NCBI RefSeq assembly: GCF_023146395.1
Contig: NZ_JAGLCD010000012.1
Location: 1-64,000, forward strand
DNA length: 64,000 bases
Reading direction: 5' to 3'
Origin: Aeromicrobium sp.
Lineage (GTDB): Bacteria; Actinomycetota; Actinomycetes; Propionibacteriales; Nocardioidaceae
The notes below the pieces were generated by a model that was not told the DNA's origin, ran no database searches, and worked only from the letters and a program-made list of their open reading frames with translations. Position 1 is the stretch's first letter. Each line of letters begins with the position of its first letter. This document shows positions 36,288 through 45,141 of this stretch, one piece after another. A program made the position numbers and the translations under genes.

Positions 36288-37049
36288 TCACGGCTGGCGC
36301 TGATGCTGGGGACGCGCCGACGCCGGGTGGGGCACGGGATGTCCGGCGTCCTCGAACGCCTTGCAGTGGTGCGCCAGCTCCGCGTACCCCGCGGCGCCCA
36401 TCAGTGCGGTCAGCTCGGCACGGTTGGACCGGTAGACCGGCTCGGCGCCGACGTGCGCGTCGGTGTTGGAGGAGCAGTACCAGTCGAGGTCGTGGCCGCC
36501 GGCGCCCCAGCCGGCCCGCACGTACTCGCCGATCGTGACCTCGGTGTACTCCTCGCCGTCGCCGGGATCGACCTCGCGGAACTGGCGGCGCAGGGGCAGC
36601 TGCCAGCAGACCTGGGGCTTGGCCTCGAGCGGCTCGCGCCCCTCCTCGAGGGCCAGGCCGTGCAGCGCGCAGCCGTAGCCGCCGGGGAAGTCCCGCGAGT
36701 TGTGGAAGATGCAGGCGCCGTCGACGGCGCGCGTCTTGAGCTCGCCGTCCTCGTCGCGCTCGGTCCAGCCGTGGGCCGTTCCGTCGTCGTGGCGCTCCCA
36801 GCGCTCGGGGGTCAGCCGGTCGACGAACGTGGCAACCGTGGCGTGGTCCTCCTCGTCGGCGAAGTGGGCGCCGAGCGTGCAGCAGCCGGCCTCGGGGCTC
36901 GTGGCGTAGATGCCAGGGCACCCGTTGCCGAAGATGCAGGTCCAGCGGGACGTCAGCCAGGTCAGGTCGCACCGAAAGACCTCGGACGGGTCGTCCGGAT
37001 TGGGGAACTCCACCCAGGAGCGGGGGAAACCGAGGTCGACTTCGGGCAT
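36288..37049 (-). CDS. conserved Cys-rich protein upstream of ppx
   Basis: A 253-residue protein with many cysteines, including [26 protein letters not shown] and CALHGLA. This suggests a metal- or Fe-S-binding site. The mycobacterial homologue is a conserved hypothetical at the same place, divergent to ppx. ATG 37049 fits the start [18 protein letters not shown] lies 10 nt upstream. The open frame to 37148 is not homologous. The Pro/His/Gln-rich end looks like a linker. Function unknown. Confidence 0.75.
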   Translation of the reverse strand: MPEVDLGFPRSWVEFPNPDDPSEVFRCDLTWLTSRWTCIFGNGCPGIYATSPEAGCCTLGAHFADEEDHATVATFVDRLTPERWERHDDGTAHGWTERDEDGELKTRAVDGACIFHNSRDFPGGYGCALHGLALEEGREPLEAKPQVCWQLPLRRQFREVDPGDGEEYTEVTIGEYVRAGWGAGGHDLDWYCSSNTDAHVGAEPVYRSNRAELTALMGAAGYAELAHHCKAFEDAGHPVPHPASARPQHQRQP

Positions 37050-37113
37050 GGTGCCGGCCACTCTACGTCGGGGCGGCCCGTTCGCGAGCCGAGCGCGTGG
37101 GACGATGGCGGGC

Positions 37114-38022
37114 ATGCGCATGGGCGTTCTCGACATCGGCTCGAACACGGGGCACCTCCTCGTGGTCGACGCCTTCCGTGGGGGGCCGCCGGTCGCGGCC
37201 TACTCCTACAAGGAGCCGCTGCGGCTGGCCGAGCACCTGGAGGACGACGCGGTCACGCCCGACGGCGTCCGTCGCCTCGTGGAGTTCTGCCAGGAGGCGA
37301 AGCGGGTGGCCGAGGACCAGGGCTGCTCCGAGGTCATGGCCTTCGCCACCTCGGCGGTGCGCGAGGCCAGCAACGCCGAGGCGGTCATCGCCGAGGTCAA
37401 CGCGGCCACCGGGCTCGATCTGCAGGTGCTCGCCGGGGCCGACGAGGCACGCCTGACGTTCCTGGCGGTGCGTCGCTGGTTCGGCTGGTCGGCGGGGCGC
37501 ATGGGCGTGTTCGACATCGGGGGCGGCTCCCTCGAGATCGCCGCCGGCGCCGACGAGAGCCCCGACGTGGCCTACTCCCTGCCGTTGGGCGCCGGCCGGC
37601 TCACCCGGGACTGGGTCGAGGCCGGACGCGACGTCGACGACCTGCGCCGTCACGTGCGGGCCGAGATCGCCTCGGGTGCCGGTCCGATCCTGCGGGCCGG
37701 GGGGTTCGACCACGCCGTCGCGACGAGCAAGACGTTCCGGTCGCTGGCCCGCGTCTGCGGTGCCGCGCCGTCGGGGGAGGGCCGCTTCGTGCGCCGTTCG
37801 CTGGCCCACGCCGACCTGGTGACCCTCGTCGACAAGCTGCGCGAGCTGACGGTCGAGGAGGTCGCCCAGATGCCCGGGGTCTCGGCCGACCGTGCGCACC
37901 AGCTGCTCGCGGGAGCCCTGGTCGCCGACGCCACGATGAGCCTGTTCGGTCTCGAACGGCTCGAGATCTGCCCCTGGGCGCTGCGCGAGGGCGTGCTGCT
38001 CGAGCGCATCGACCGACTCTGA
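37114..38022 (+). CDS. ppx: Ppx/GppA-type exopolyphosphatase
   Basis: Hydrolyses polyphosphate or (p)ppGpp-related substrates; the short 302-residue form equals the first two ASKHA domains, as in the mycobacterial short PPX. Phosphate motif 1 is [17 protein letters not shown], and motif 2 is [18 protein letters not shown] 37114 is preferred; ATG codons at 37105 and 37120 are in frame. GACGAT lies 7 nt upstream. The C-terminal HD-like domain of long Ppx proteins is missing. Confidence 0.9.
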   Translation: MRMGVLDIGSNTGHLLVVDAFRGGPPVAAYSYKEPLRLAEHLEDDAVTPDGVRRLVEFCQEAKRVAEDQGCSEVMAFATSAVREASNAEAVIAEVNAATGLDLQVLAGADEARLTFLAVRRWFGWSAGRMGVFDIGGGSLEIAAGADESPDVAYSLPLGAGRLTRDWVEAGRDVDDLRRHVRAEIASGAGPILRAGGFDHAVATSKTFRSLARVCGAAPSGEGRFVRRSLAHADLVTLVDKLRELTVEEVAQMPGVSADRAHQLLAGALVADATMSLFGLERLEICPWALREGVLLERIDRL

Positions 38023-38043
38023 CACGCGAGGACCCTGCCACCG

Positions 38044-38883
38044 ATGACGTCCACGATCGTCCTGACCCTCACCTGCCCCGACCGGGCGGGCCTGGTGTTT
38101 GCCGTCTCGCGCTGGATCGCGGAGTCGGGCGGCAACATTCTCGACAGCCAGCAGTTCACCGACACCGCCGACGGGGAGTTCTTCCTGCGGGTCCACTTCG
38201 ACCACCCCCGTCCGGTCGCCGAGCTCCGCGAGTCGTTCACGTCGGTGGCGGCCGATCACGCGATGGACTTCCAGCTCGTCGCGGCCGGGAGACCGACCCG
38301 CACGCTGGTCATGGTGTCGAAGGAGGGGCACTGCCTCAACGACCTGCTGTACCGCCAGAGCACGGGTTCGCTGCCGATCGAGGTGCCGGCGATCGTGTCG
38401 AACCACCGTGACCTCGAGCGGCTCGCGACCGCCTACGACGTGCCGTTCCACCACGTGCCGTCCGGCGACAAGCCGGCCGCCGAGTCCAGCGTCCTGCGCC
38501 TGGTGGAGGAGCTCGACATCGAGCTCGTCGTGCTGGCGCGGTACATGCAGATCCTCAGCGACGACCTGTGCCGCGCGCTCTCGGGCCGCGCGATCAACAT
38601 CCACCACAGCTTCCTGCCGAGCTTCAAGGGAGCTCGTCCGTACGCCCAGGCGCACGACCGCGGCGTCAAGCTGATCGGTGCCACGGCCCACTACGTGACG
38701 GCCGACCTCGACGAGGGTCCGATCATCGACCAGGAGGTGCAGCGCGTCGACCACCGGATGACGCCGGCCGACCTGGCCCGGGTGGGCCGCGACGTCGAGG
38801 CCCGCACGCTCTCGCGGGCCGTGGCCCTGCACGCCGAGTCCCGCGTGCTGCTCAACGGCCCGCGCACCGTCGTCTTCAGCTGA
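38044..38883 (+). CDS. purU: formyltetrahydrofolate deformylase
   Basis: Releases formate from 10-formyl-THF, balancing one-carbon pools. The 279-residue protein has an N-terminal ACT domain (LTCPDRAGLVFAVSRWIAE) and a formyltransferase-like catalytic domain. Its NIHHSFLPSFKGARPYAQA holds the catalytic histidine, and ATAHYVTADLDEGPII completes the signature. It starts 21 bp after ppx, possibly co-transcribed, a place where mycobacteria have no such gene. Confidence 0.95.
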   Translation: MTSTIVLTLTCPDRAGLVFAVSRWIAESGGNILDSQQFTDTADGEFFLRVHFDHPRPVAELRESFTSVAADHAMDFQLVAAGRPTRTLVMVSKEGHCLNDLLYRQSTGSLPIEVPAIVSNHRDLERLATAYDVPFHHVPSGDKPAAESSVLRLVEELDIELVVLARYMQILSDDLCRALSGRAINIHHSFLPSFKGARPYAQAHDRGVKLIGATAHYVTADLDEGPIIDQEVQRVDHRMTPADLARVGRDVEARTLSRAVALHAESRVLLNGPRTVVFS

Positions 38884-38932
38884 GGCGCGCGGCTCCTTCG
38901 TCGCCGCTCCACCGGCTCGTTCCTCACCGGTG

Positions 38933-38947
38933 CCGGGCTTCGCCCGG
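38933..38947 (+). terminator. short hairpin after purU
   Basis: CCGGGC (38933-38938), loop TTC, GCCCGG (38942-38947). The surrounding 155-bp gap (38884-39038) is GC-rich with words such as CTCGTTCCTCACC that resemble dispersed intergenic repeats, but I cannot define a repeat unit from this copy alone. Confidence 0.4.
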
Positions 38948-39038
38948 GCGCCCGCCTCGCCTGCGGCTCGGCCCGTGGTGACGGCGGCGGCCGGGCGACG
39001 CGTTCCCTGCGGTGGGGGTCGGGCCTAGGCTGGCCGTC

Positions 39039-39824
39039 GTGTCCACCCCTGTCCGCGTCTCGCTCTCGACGTCGTCGGTCTACCCGGGCTCCACGGCGAG
39101 CGCCTTCGAGGCCGCCGCGCGGATCGGCTACGACGGCGTCGAGGTCATGGTCGGCACCGACGAGGTCAGCGCCGACATCGAGGCCGTCTCGCGCCTGGCG
39201 GAGTTCCACGGGGTCCGGGTCGTCTCGGTGCACGCGCCCACGCTGCTGCTGACGCAACGCGTCTGGGGCACCGAGCCGTGGGGCAAGCTGCACCGCGCCG
39301 CCGACATGGCCCACGCGGTGGGCTGCGACACGATCGTGGTGCACCCGCCGTTTCGCTGGCAGCGCGAGTACGCCACCGACTTCGTGCAGGGCATCGCCGA
39401 CCTCGAGACGGAGCACGGCCTGGTCTACGCCGTCGAGAACATGTACCCCTGGCGCACGGGCCGGCGCGAGTTCCAGGCCTATGCGCCCGACTGGGACCCG
39501 GTCGGGCAGGACTACGCCCACGTCACGGTCGACCTCTCGCACAGCGGCACGGCGCGGCAGGATCCGGTGCAGATGGTGCGTGACCTCGGCGACCGTCTGG
39601 CGCACATCCACATCGCCGACAGCCTGGGCAGTGCCAAGGACGAGCACATGATCCCCGGACGCGGCAGCCAGCCGTGCGCCGAGTTCCTCGCCGAGGTCAC
39701 GCGCACGGGCTACACCGGTGAGGTCGTCGTCGAGATCAACACGCGCAAGGCCCTGGACACCCGCACGCGCGAGGACGCCCTGATCGAGGCGCTCGACTTC
39801 ACGCGCCGGCACCTGGAGGTCTGA
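39039..39824 (+). CDS. TIM-barrel sugar phosphate isomerase/epimerase-like protein
   Basis: A 261-residue AP-endonuclease-2-like TIM barrel. Metal-site elements include VHPPFRW, YAVENMYPW, VTVDLSHSG, HIHIADSLG and VVVEINTR. Substrate unknown. The mycobacterial homologue lies near ppx and proC in the same order. GTG 39039 follows TAGGCT (39026-39031) by 7 nt; the 27-nt longer frame would start upstream of the promoter. The stop overlaps the next ATG in a TGATGA arrangement. Confidence 0.8.
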   Translation: MSTPVRVSLSTSSVYPGSTASAFEAAARIGYDGVEVMVGTDEVSADIEAVSRLAEFHGVRVVSVHAPTLLLTQRVWGTEPWGKLHRAADMAHAVGCDTIVVHPPFRWQREYATDFVQGIADLETEHGLVYAVENMYPWRTGRREFQAYAPDWDPVGQDYAHVTVDLSHSGTARQDPVQMVRDLGDRLAHIHIADSLGSAKDEHMIPGRGSQPCAEFLAEVTRTGYTGEVVVEINTRKALDTRTREDALIEALDFTRRHLEV

Positions 39825-40459
39825 TGATCACGACCGGGCAGCTCGTGGCATTCGGCCTCGCGGCGTTCGTGCTGATCGCGATCCCGGGCCCGAGCGTCGT
39901 CTTCGTGATCGGTCGTGCCCTGGTCTACGGGCGGGCCGTCGCGCTCGCCACCGTGGTCGGCAACTCGCTGGGCCTGCTCGTCCTGATCACGGCGGTGGCC
40001 CTGGGGCTCGGCGTCGTGGTGGCGGAGTCGATCCTGGTCTTCACGGTCATCAAGCTCGTCGGGGCGGCCTACCTGGTGTGGCTCGGGGTGCAGGCCCTGC
40101 GCCACCGGGCGGACTTCACGTCGGTCACGGTGGGCGACGACCGTCCGATGCCGGTCGGCCGCGCCGTGCGCCAGGGCTTCGTCGTGGGGGTCACGAACCC
40201 GAAGGCGTTCATGATCTTCGGGGCCGTGCTCCCGCAGTTCCTCGACCGCGGAGCCGGCCACCTCCCGGTGCAGATGCTGCTCCTGGGCCTGGTCGGGTTC
40301 GTGATCGGTCTGCTGTCGGACGGGCTGTGGGCGCTGATCGCCAGCCAGCTGCGGGAATGGTTCGCCCGTTCTCCGCGGCGTGGTCAGGCCGTCGGCACGG
40401 TGGGCGGCGTCTCGATGATCGGGCTCGGCGTCGGCCTGGCCGTCACGAACCACCGCTGA
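39824..40459 (+). CDS. LysE-family amino-acid exporter
   Basis: A 211-residue inner-membrane protein with about six hydrophobic segments and the family signature AIPGPSVVFVIGRAL near the start and GVTNPKAFMIFGAVLPQFL in the middle. The exported substrate (an amino acid or homoserine lactone) is unknown. It is coupled to the preceding TIM-barrel gene by a 1-bp overlap. Its 3' end overlaps the convergent SBF gene by 17 bp. Confidence 0.9.
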   Translation: MITTGQLVAFGLAAFVLIAIPGPSVVFVIGRALVYGRAVALATVVGNSLGLLVLITAVALGLGVVVAESILVFTVIKLVGAAYLVWLGVQALRHRADFTSVTVGDDRPMPVGRAVRQGFVVGVTNPKAFMIFGAVLPQFLDRGAGHLPVQMLLLGLVGFVIGLLSDGLWALIASQLREWFARSPRRGQAVGTVGGVSMIGLGVGLAVTNHR

Positions 40460-41417
40460 CGGCGCCGGCGTCGCCCGGACCGTGGCGTGACAACCGCTGG
40501 GCGAGCACGGCGCTCGTGATGAGCTGGAACTGGTGGTAGATCATCAGCGGCAGGACGACGAGGGCGGCCGCGGGCCCGGAGAACAGCACCGCGACCATCG
40601 GCAGACCGCTCGCCAGGCTCTTGGTCGAGCCGCAGAACAGCAGAGCCGTGCGGTCGGGGCGCGGGAAGCGGAGCCATCGGCCGAGCAGCGCGGTCCACCC
40701 GAATGCGAGTGCCAGGAGTGCCGCGCAGATGACGGCGACGACGGCGAACGAGCTCGTGGGCACCGCCGTCCAGATCCCCGCCTCGGTGCCCTCGCTGAAG
40801 GCCACGTAGACGACGAGCAGGATCGTGCTGCGGTCGAAGGGCCGGAGCCAGCGGTCGTGGCGCTCGACCCAGCCTCCGATGAGCGGGCGCAGGAGCTGGC
40901 CCGCGACGAACGGCGCGAAGAGCTGCAGGACGATGCGGATCACCGACGCTCCGTCGACCTGGGTGTCACCGCCCATCAGCAGGGCGACGTACAGGGGGAC
41001 GAGGAACACGCCGAGCAGGTTCGACACCGACGCGCTGACCACGGCCGCGGCACTGTTGCCGTGAGCGATGCGCGTGTACACGATGCAGCCCTGGATGGCC
41101 GACGGAACCAGGCACAGCAGCAGCACGCCGGCGCCGAGCTCGCCGGGCAGGACCGCCTCGGGCAGCTGCCTGACGCCGAGACCCACGAGCGGAAAGACCA
41201 CGAACGTCGTCGCCAGGATCGCAAGCTGGAGTCGCCAGTGACGCAGGTTCTGCAGGGTCTCTGGGGTCGAGAGACGGGCCCCGTGCAGGAAGAACAAACC
41301 GCCGATGGCCACCATCGACACGGTCTTGACGATCTCGAGACCGTCACCCGTCGCCGGCAGGAGTGCGCCGATGGCCGCTGACGCCACGAGCATCGCGAGG
41401 AACGGGTCGAGGCGCAC
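40443..41417 (-). CDS. bile acid:sodium symporter-family (SBF) transporter
   Basis: A 324-residue membrane protein with about ten hydrophobic segments and SBF-like features (FLHGARLS, LVPSAIQGCIVYTRIAHGNSA split over the crossover, FCGSTKSLASGLP). It resembles the YfeH/SBF_like group; substrate not known. GTG 41417 follows TAGGGT (41429-41424) by 6 nt. Only 47 bp separate it from divergent proC, with both promoters packed in that gap. Confidence 0.88.
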   Translation of the reverse strand: MRLDPFLAMLVASAAIGALLPATGDGLEIVKTVSMVAIGGLFFLHGARLSTPETLQNLRHWRLQLAILATTFVVFPLVGLGVRQLPEAVLPGELGAGVLLLCLVPSAIQGCIVYTRIAHGNSAAAVVSASVSNLLGVFLVPLYVALLMGGDTQVDGASVIRIVLQLFAPFVAGQLLRPLIGGWVERHDRWLRPFDRSTILLVVYVAFSEGTEAGIWTAVPTSSFAVVAVICAALLALAFGWTALLGRWLRFPRPDRTALLFCGSTKSLASGLPMVAVLFSGPAAALVVLPLMIYHQFQLITSAVLAQRLSRHGPGDAGAVSGGS

Positions 41418-41464
41418 ACCGTGACCCTACGGGGGCCGGATCAGCGCGGCCTAAGGTGGACGCC

Positions 41465-42262
41465 ATGACGACGATCGCGTTCCTGGGTGCCGGTGTCATG
41501 GGCGAGACGATCCTCGCCGCGATCCTGCGGGCCGGTCAGGCCTCCGGCGACGTGCGGGTGGCGGAGAAGAGTCCCGAGCGGGCGGAGTCGCTCCGGGAGG
41601 CGCACGGCGTCGTCGTCACCGACGCCCGCGGCGCGGTGCAGGACGCCGAGGTCGTCGTCGTGGCGGTCAAGCCGCAGGACGTCCCCGCGGTGCTGGCGGA
41701 CGTCGCCGACGTCGTGTCGCCGGCGGCCACGGTCGTCTCGATCGCCGCGGGGGTGACCACGGCGACGTTCGAGGCCGCCCTGCCGGCGGGCGTCGCCGTC
41801 GTGCGGGCCATGCCGAACACGCCGGCCCTGGTCGGTCAGGGCATGTTCGGCATCTCCGCCGGGTCGACGTGCACGCGCGAGCAGGTCGAGGCCGTGGCCA
41901 CCCTGCTCGGCGCGGGGGGCGAGGTCGTCGTGGTCGAGGAGTCGCTCCAGGACGCCGTGACGGCGGTGTCGGGCTCCGGCCCGGCCTACGTCTTCTACCT
42001 GGTCGAGCAGATGATCGCCGGCGGGGTCGAGGCGGGGCTCGACGAGGCCACCGCGCGGGTCCTGGCCACACGCACGCTCGTCGGAGCGGCGACCCTGCTC
42101 GAGCGCTCCGGAGACGAACCGGCCGAGCTGCGTCGGCGAGTCACCTCGCCCGGGGGCACGACCGCCGCGGCGATCGCCGCGTTCGACGACGCCGGCGTGG
42201 CCGACGGCCTGCGAGCCGGCGTCGTCGCCGCAGCCCGCCGGTCGGCCGAGCTCTCCGGCTGA
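41465..42262 (+). CDS. proC: pyrroline-5-carboxylate reductase
   Basis: Last step of proline synthesis: reduces pyrroline-5-carboxylate with NAD(P)H. The 265-residue protein opens with the Rossmann motif FLGAGVMGE, has the middle MPNTPALVGQG and ends with the family signature VTSPGGTTAAAI. ATG 41465 follows TAAGGT (41452-41457) by 7 nt. The open frame to 41363 runs into the neighbouring promoter. Confidence 0.96.
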   Translation: MTTIAFLGAGVMGETILAAILRAGQASGDVRVAEKSPERAESLREAHGVVVTDARGAVQDAEVVVVAVKPQDVPAVLADVADVVSPAATVVSIAAGVTTATFEAALPAGVAVVRAMPNTPALVGQGMFGISAGSTCTREQVEAVATLLGAGGEVVVVEESLQDAVTAVSGSGPAYVFYLVEQMIAGGVEAGLDEATARVLATRTLVGAATLLERSGDEPAELRRRVTSPGGTTAAAIAAFDDAGVADGLRAGVVAAARRSAELSG

Positions 42263-42310
42263 CACCGGGTCAGCGCCTCGCGACGGACCTTCGGGGACTA
42301 CGCTCGAGAG

Positions 42311-43492
42311 GTGGGTCACAGCCAACGTCCGGTCGTCGTGTTCGACGAGGCCGTCACGTCGTACAACTTCGGTCCGACCCACCCCATGGCGCCGGTCCGG
42401 GTCGAGCTGACGCTGGAGCTCGCGGGCGGCCTCGGGGTGCTCGACCACCTCGATCTCGTCGGCGCGGTGCCGGCCACCGACGACGAGCTCAGCGCGATCC
42501 ACTCGGCGGGCTACATCGAGCGGGTGCAGAAGCTCAGCGCCCATCCGATCCACCGCGACCTGGCGATCGGCCTCGGGGGCGACGACAATCCGGTCTTCGC
42601 CGGGATGCACGAGGCGAGCGCGTTGATCGCGGGGGCGAGCGTCGAGGCGGCCCGCCGGGTGTGGACCGGTGAGGCGCCCCGGGCCGCCAACGTGGCCGGG
42701 GGCCTGCACCATGCGATGCCCGACCGGGCCAGCGGCTTCTGCATCTACAACGACATCGCCCTGGCGATCCGGTGGCTGCTCGACCACGGTGCCGACCGGG
42801 TCGCCTACGTCGACGTCGACGCGCACCACGGTGACGGGGTGCAGACGATGTTCTGGGACGATCCCCGGGTCCTGACGATCTCGATCCACGAGGGCCCGCA
42901 GACGCTGTTCCCCGGCACGGGCTTCGCGACCGAGACCGGCGGCGCGCAGGCGCCCGGCACGGCGGTCAACCTCCCGTTGCCCCCGGGCACGTCGGACGCG
43001 GGGTGGTTCCGCGCGTTCCACGCGGTGGTGCCGCAGGTGCTGCGGGAGTTCAAGCCCCAGGTCCTGGTCACGCAGCACGGCTGCGACTCGCACATGGACG
43101 ACCCGCTGACCAATCTGATGCTCAGCGTCGACGGGCAGCGCCAGTCCTACGTCGTGCTGCGCGAGCTCGCCGACGAGCTGTGCGACGGCAAGTGGGTCGT
43201 CACGGGGGGCGGAGGCTACGCCGTGACCGAGGTCGTGCCCCGGTCGTGGACCCATCTGCTCGGCATCGTCGCGGACCACCCGATCGATCCCGCGACCCCG
43301 ACCCCGGCCGACTGGCAGGCGTTCGTGCAGCACCGCCAGGGCGTCGTGGCACCCACGCGCATGAGCGACGGCCGCACCCCGTCCTACCGGGCCTGGGAGC
43401 AGGGCTTCGATCCGGCGAGCTGGCTCGACCGGTCGATCAACGCGGCGCGGCAGGCGGTCTTCCCGCTCGTGGGCATCGATCCGCTGTACTGA
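42311..43492 (+). CDS. AcuC/histone-deacetylase-family protein
   Basis: A 393-residue zinc-dependent deacetylase-like enzyme. Visible motifs are GGLHHAMPDRASGFCIYND, with the paired histidines, VAYVDVDAHHGDG with zinc ligands, and GCDSHMDDPL. AcuC-type proteins deacetylate acyl-CoA synthetases such as acetyl-CoA synthetase; an AMP-forming acyl-CoA synthetase gene lies 6 kb downstream, though no direct link is shown. GTG 42311 follows TACGCT by 6 nt. It is inserted between proC and the HTH gene. Confidence 0.9.
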   Translation: MGHSQRPVVVFDEAVTSYNFGPTHPMAPVRVELTLELAGGLGVLDHLDLVGAVPATDDELSAIHSAGYIERVQKLSAHPIHRDLAIGLGGDDNPVFAGMHEASALIAGASVEAARRVWTGEAPRAANVAGGLHHAMPDRASGFCIYNDIALAIRWLLDHGADRVAYVDVDAHHGDGVQTMFWDDPRVLTISIHEGPQTLFPGTGFATETGGAQAPGTAVNLPLPPGTSDAGWFRAFHAVVPQVLREFKPQVLVTQHGCDSHMDDPLTNLMLSVDGQRQSYVVLRELADELCDGKWVVTGGGGYAVTEVVPRSWTHLLGIVADHPIDPATPTPADWQAFVQHRQGVVAPTRMSDGRTPSYRAWEQGFDPASWLDRSINAARQAVFPLVGIDPLY

Positions 43493-43600
43493 GACGCTCG
43501 GCCGCTGCCGCGTCCTCGCGGGAGATCTGGGGCGCAGGGTTCCTGAGGGTCTGCTGAGGCGAATTCGGACAACCCCTGTACGCCCGGGAGCCGGACCCAC

Positions 43601-43661
43601 TAGTGTCACCGACAAGCACGCGCGCTGCCTCTCCGGTGGGGAAGCCGGAGAGCGCGCGTGC
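43601..43661 (+). promoter_or_regulatory. promoter and structured leader of the small HTH gene
   Basis: TAGTGT (43601-43606) is a good -10. The expected leader holds a long hairpin. GCACGCGCG (43616-43624) pairs with CGCGCGTGC (43653-43661). After a 4-nt bulge, CTCTCCGG (43629-43636) pairs with CCGGAGAG (43645-43652) around an 8-nt loop. The ribosome site AAAGGGA (43671) lies 9 nt beyond the hairpin. Confidence 0.6.
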
Positions 43662-43683
43662 CCTCACGTGAAAGGGAACGCAG

Positions 43684-43869
43684 ATGGCGTCCGCTGGCGA
43701 GTTTCTGACCATTGCCGAAGTCGCGGCGCAGATGCGTGTCTCCAAGATGACCGTCTACCGCCTGGTGCACGGCGGTGAGCTCGAGGCGGTGCGGGTCGGG
43801 CGGTCCTTCCGCGTCACGCAGAAGGCCGTCGACGACTTCATCGACAAGTCCTTCTACCAGGCCGGCTGA
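43684..43869 (+). CDS. small MerR/excisionase-type helix-turn-helix protein
   Basis: A 61-residue DNA-binding protein consisting of one winged helix: [21 protein letters not shown], then the wing [15 protein letters not shown]. It matches the excisionase-like protein encoded downstream of proC in mycobacteria and in the BldN neighbourhood of Streptomyces. Its regulon is unknown. The leader hairpin just upstream suggests control after transcription starts. Confidence 0.88.
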   Translation: MASAGEFLTIAEVAAQMRVSKMTVYRLVHGGELEAVRVGRSFRVTQKAVDDFIDKSFYQAG

Positions 43870-44033
43870 CCCGGGTCGCCGGTCCGCCGCGTCCGGCACC
43901 CGTGGCGCGGCCCCCCCGGCGCAGGCCTCGGTCCGCCCTCGTCGCCGTGCCGCTCTTGGCGGTGTGTGCCGATGAGGGTCGGGCGGGTAGGCTGAGCCGT
44001 CATCTCCGTCAATACCAGTACTGGGGTTCCTCC

Positions 44034-44135
44034 GTGGGTTCTGTCATCAAGAAGCGTCGCAAGCGGATGTCGAAGAAGAAGCACCGCAAGATGCTGAAGC
44101 GCACGCGCGTGCAGCGTCGTCGTCTGGGCAAGTAG
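44034..44135 (+). CDS. 30S ribosomal protein bS22 (AURKAIP1/COX24 domain)
   Basis: A 33-residue, extremely basic protein ([17 protein letters not shown] to VQRRRLGK) that matches the small ribosomal protein found in mycobacterial 30S structures. Too short for most gene callers. GTG 44034 is chosen by the conserved N-terminus; the longer open frame upstream is GC-rich non-coding. TAGGCT (43988-43993) is the likely -10. A 10-bp palindrome CCAGTACTGG (44015-44024) lies in the leader. The SDR gene follows at 12 bp. Confidence 0.9.
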   Translation: MGSVIKKRRKRMSKKKHRKMLKRTRVQRRRLGK

Positions 44136-44147
44136 TCCCCAGGCGCC

Positions 44148-45119
44148 ATGGGCAAGGTCGTTCTCGTCACGGGCGTCTCCGACTCCTTCGCCACGCTCGT
44201 GGCGCGGAGCCTTGCCGACGAGCCCTCGGTCGAGAAGGTCGTCGGCGTCGACACGGTCCTGCCTGCCGGTGACCTGAGCGGCGTCAAGTTCGTCCGCGCC
44301 GACATCCGCACGCCGGTCATCGGCAAGGTGATCGCCGTCGAGGACGTCGACACCGTGGTGCATCTCGACCTGAGCCCGCAGGTGCGCGGTCGCGGCGGCG
44401 GCAAGGAGCTCAACGTCATCGGCACGATGCAGCTGCTGGCCGCGTGCCAGCGCTCGGCCGTCGTGCGCAAGCTCGTCCTGGGCTCGTCCACCGCGGTGTA
44501 CGGCTCCTCGCCTCGCGACCCGGCGCTGTTCCGCGAGTCCACGGGCGCCCGCGGGGGAGTCCGGTCGGGCTTTCCCAAGGACATCGTCGAGGTCGAGTCC
44601 TACGCGCGTGGCTTCGCGCGGCGCCGGCCCGAGGTGTTGATCACGACGTTGCGCGCGGCTCACCTGCTCGACGCCGACCACTTCTCGCCGCTGGGCCAGT
44701 ACTTCCGCAGTGCGGCCCTGCCGGCGGCGCTGGGCTATGACCCGCGCCTGCAGTTCGTGCACGTCCAGGACCTCCTCGCCATCATGATCGAGTCGGTGCG
44801 CAAGGACCGGCCGGGCACCTTCAACGTGGCCGGCGACGGCGTCGTGCTGCTGTCGCAGGTCGCGCGCCGGCTCGGACGCCCGGTCGTCCCGGTGCCGCCG
44901 TTCGGCTTCGCCAGCGGAGCCCGCCGCGTCCTGCGTGCCGTCGGCTCCGACATCTCGCCCGACCTGCACCGGCTGCTGATGTACGGCCGCGCGGTCGACA
45001 CGTCCGCGCTCAAGGAGATCTTCGGCTTCGAGCCGACCTACACGACCGAGCAGATCGTGGAGCAGTTCCGCGCCGCAGTGCGTCCCGGGGTCCTGTCGGG
45101 ACTGGGAGCTCGGGCATGA
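44148..45119 (+). CDS. NAD-dependent epimerase/dehydratase-like (extended SDR), degenerate
   Basis: A 323-residue extended-SDR protein, like the mycobacterial GalE2-type protein at this locus. The fold is recognisable (VTGVSDSFATLV, VVHLDLSPQ, VLGSSTAVYG, FNVAGDGVVLLS). However, the glycine-rich motif reads TGVSDSFA rather than TGxxGxxG. The expected active-site YxxxK is replaced by SYARGF, without the lysine. It may bind nucleotide without catalysis. It sits between bS22 and an acyltransferase. Confidence 0.8.
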   Translation: MGKVVLVTGVSDSFATLVARSLADEPSVEKVVGVDTVLPAGDLSGVKFVRADIRTPVIGKVIAVEDVDTVVHLDLSPQVRGRGGGKELNVIGTMQLLAACQRSAVVRKLVLGSSTAVYGSSPRDPALFRESTGARGGVRSGFPKDIVEVESYARGFARRRPEVLITTLRAAHLLDADHFSPLGQYFRSAALPAALGYDPRLQFVHVQDLLAIMIESVRKDRPGTFNVAGDGVVLLSQVARRLGRPVVPVPPFGFASGARRVLRAVGSDISPDLHRLLMYGRAVDTSALKEIFGFEPTYTTEQIVEQFRAAVRPGVLSGLGARA

Positions 45120-45141
45120 GTGAACGAGGGGGGAACCGGCG

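Noticed and set aside
43493..43600. Gene in the gap after the AcuC-like gene
   Set aside because: No frame with start, ribosome site and plausible composition.
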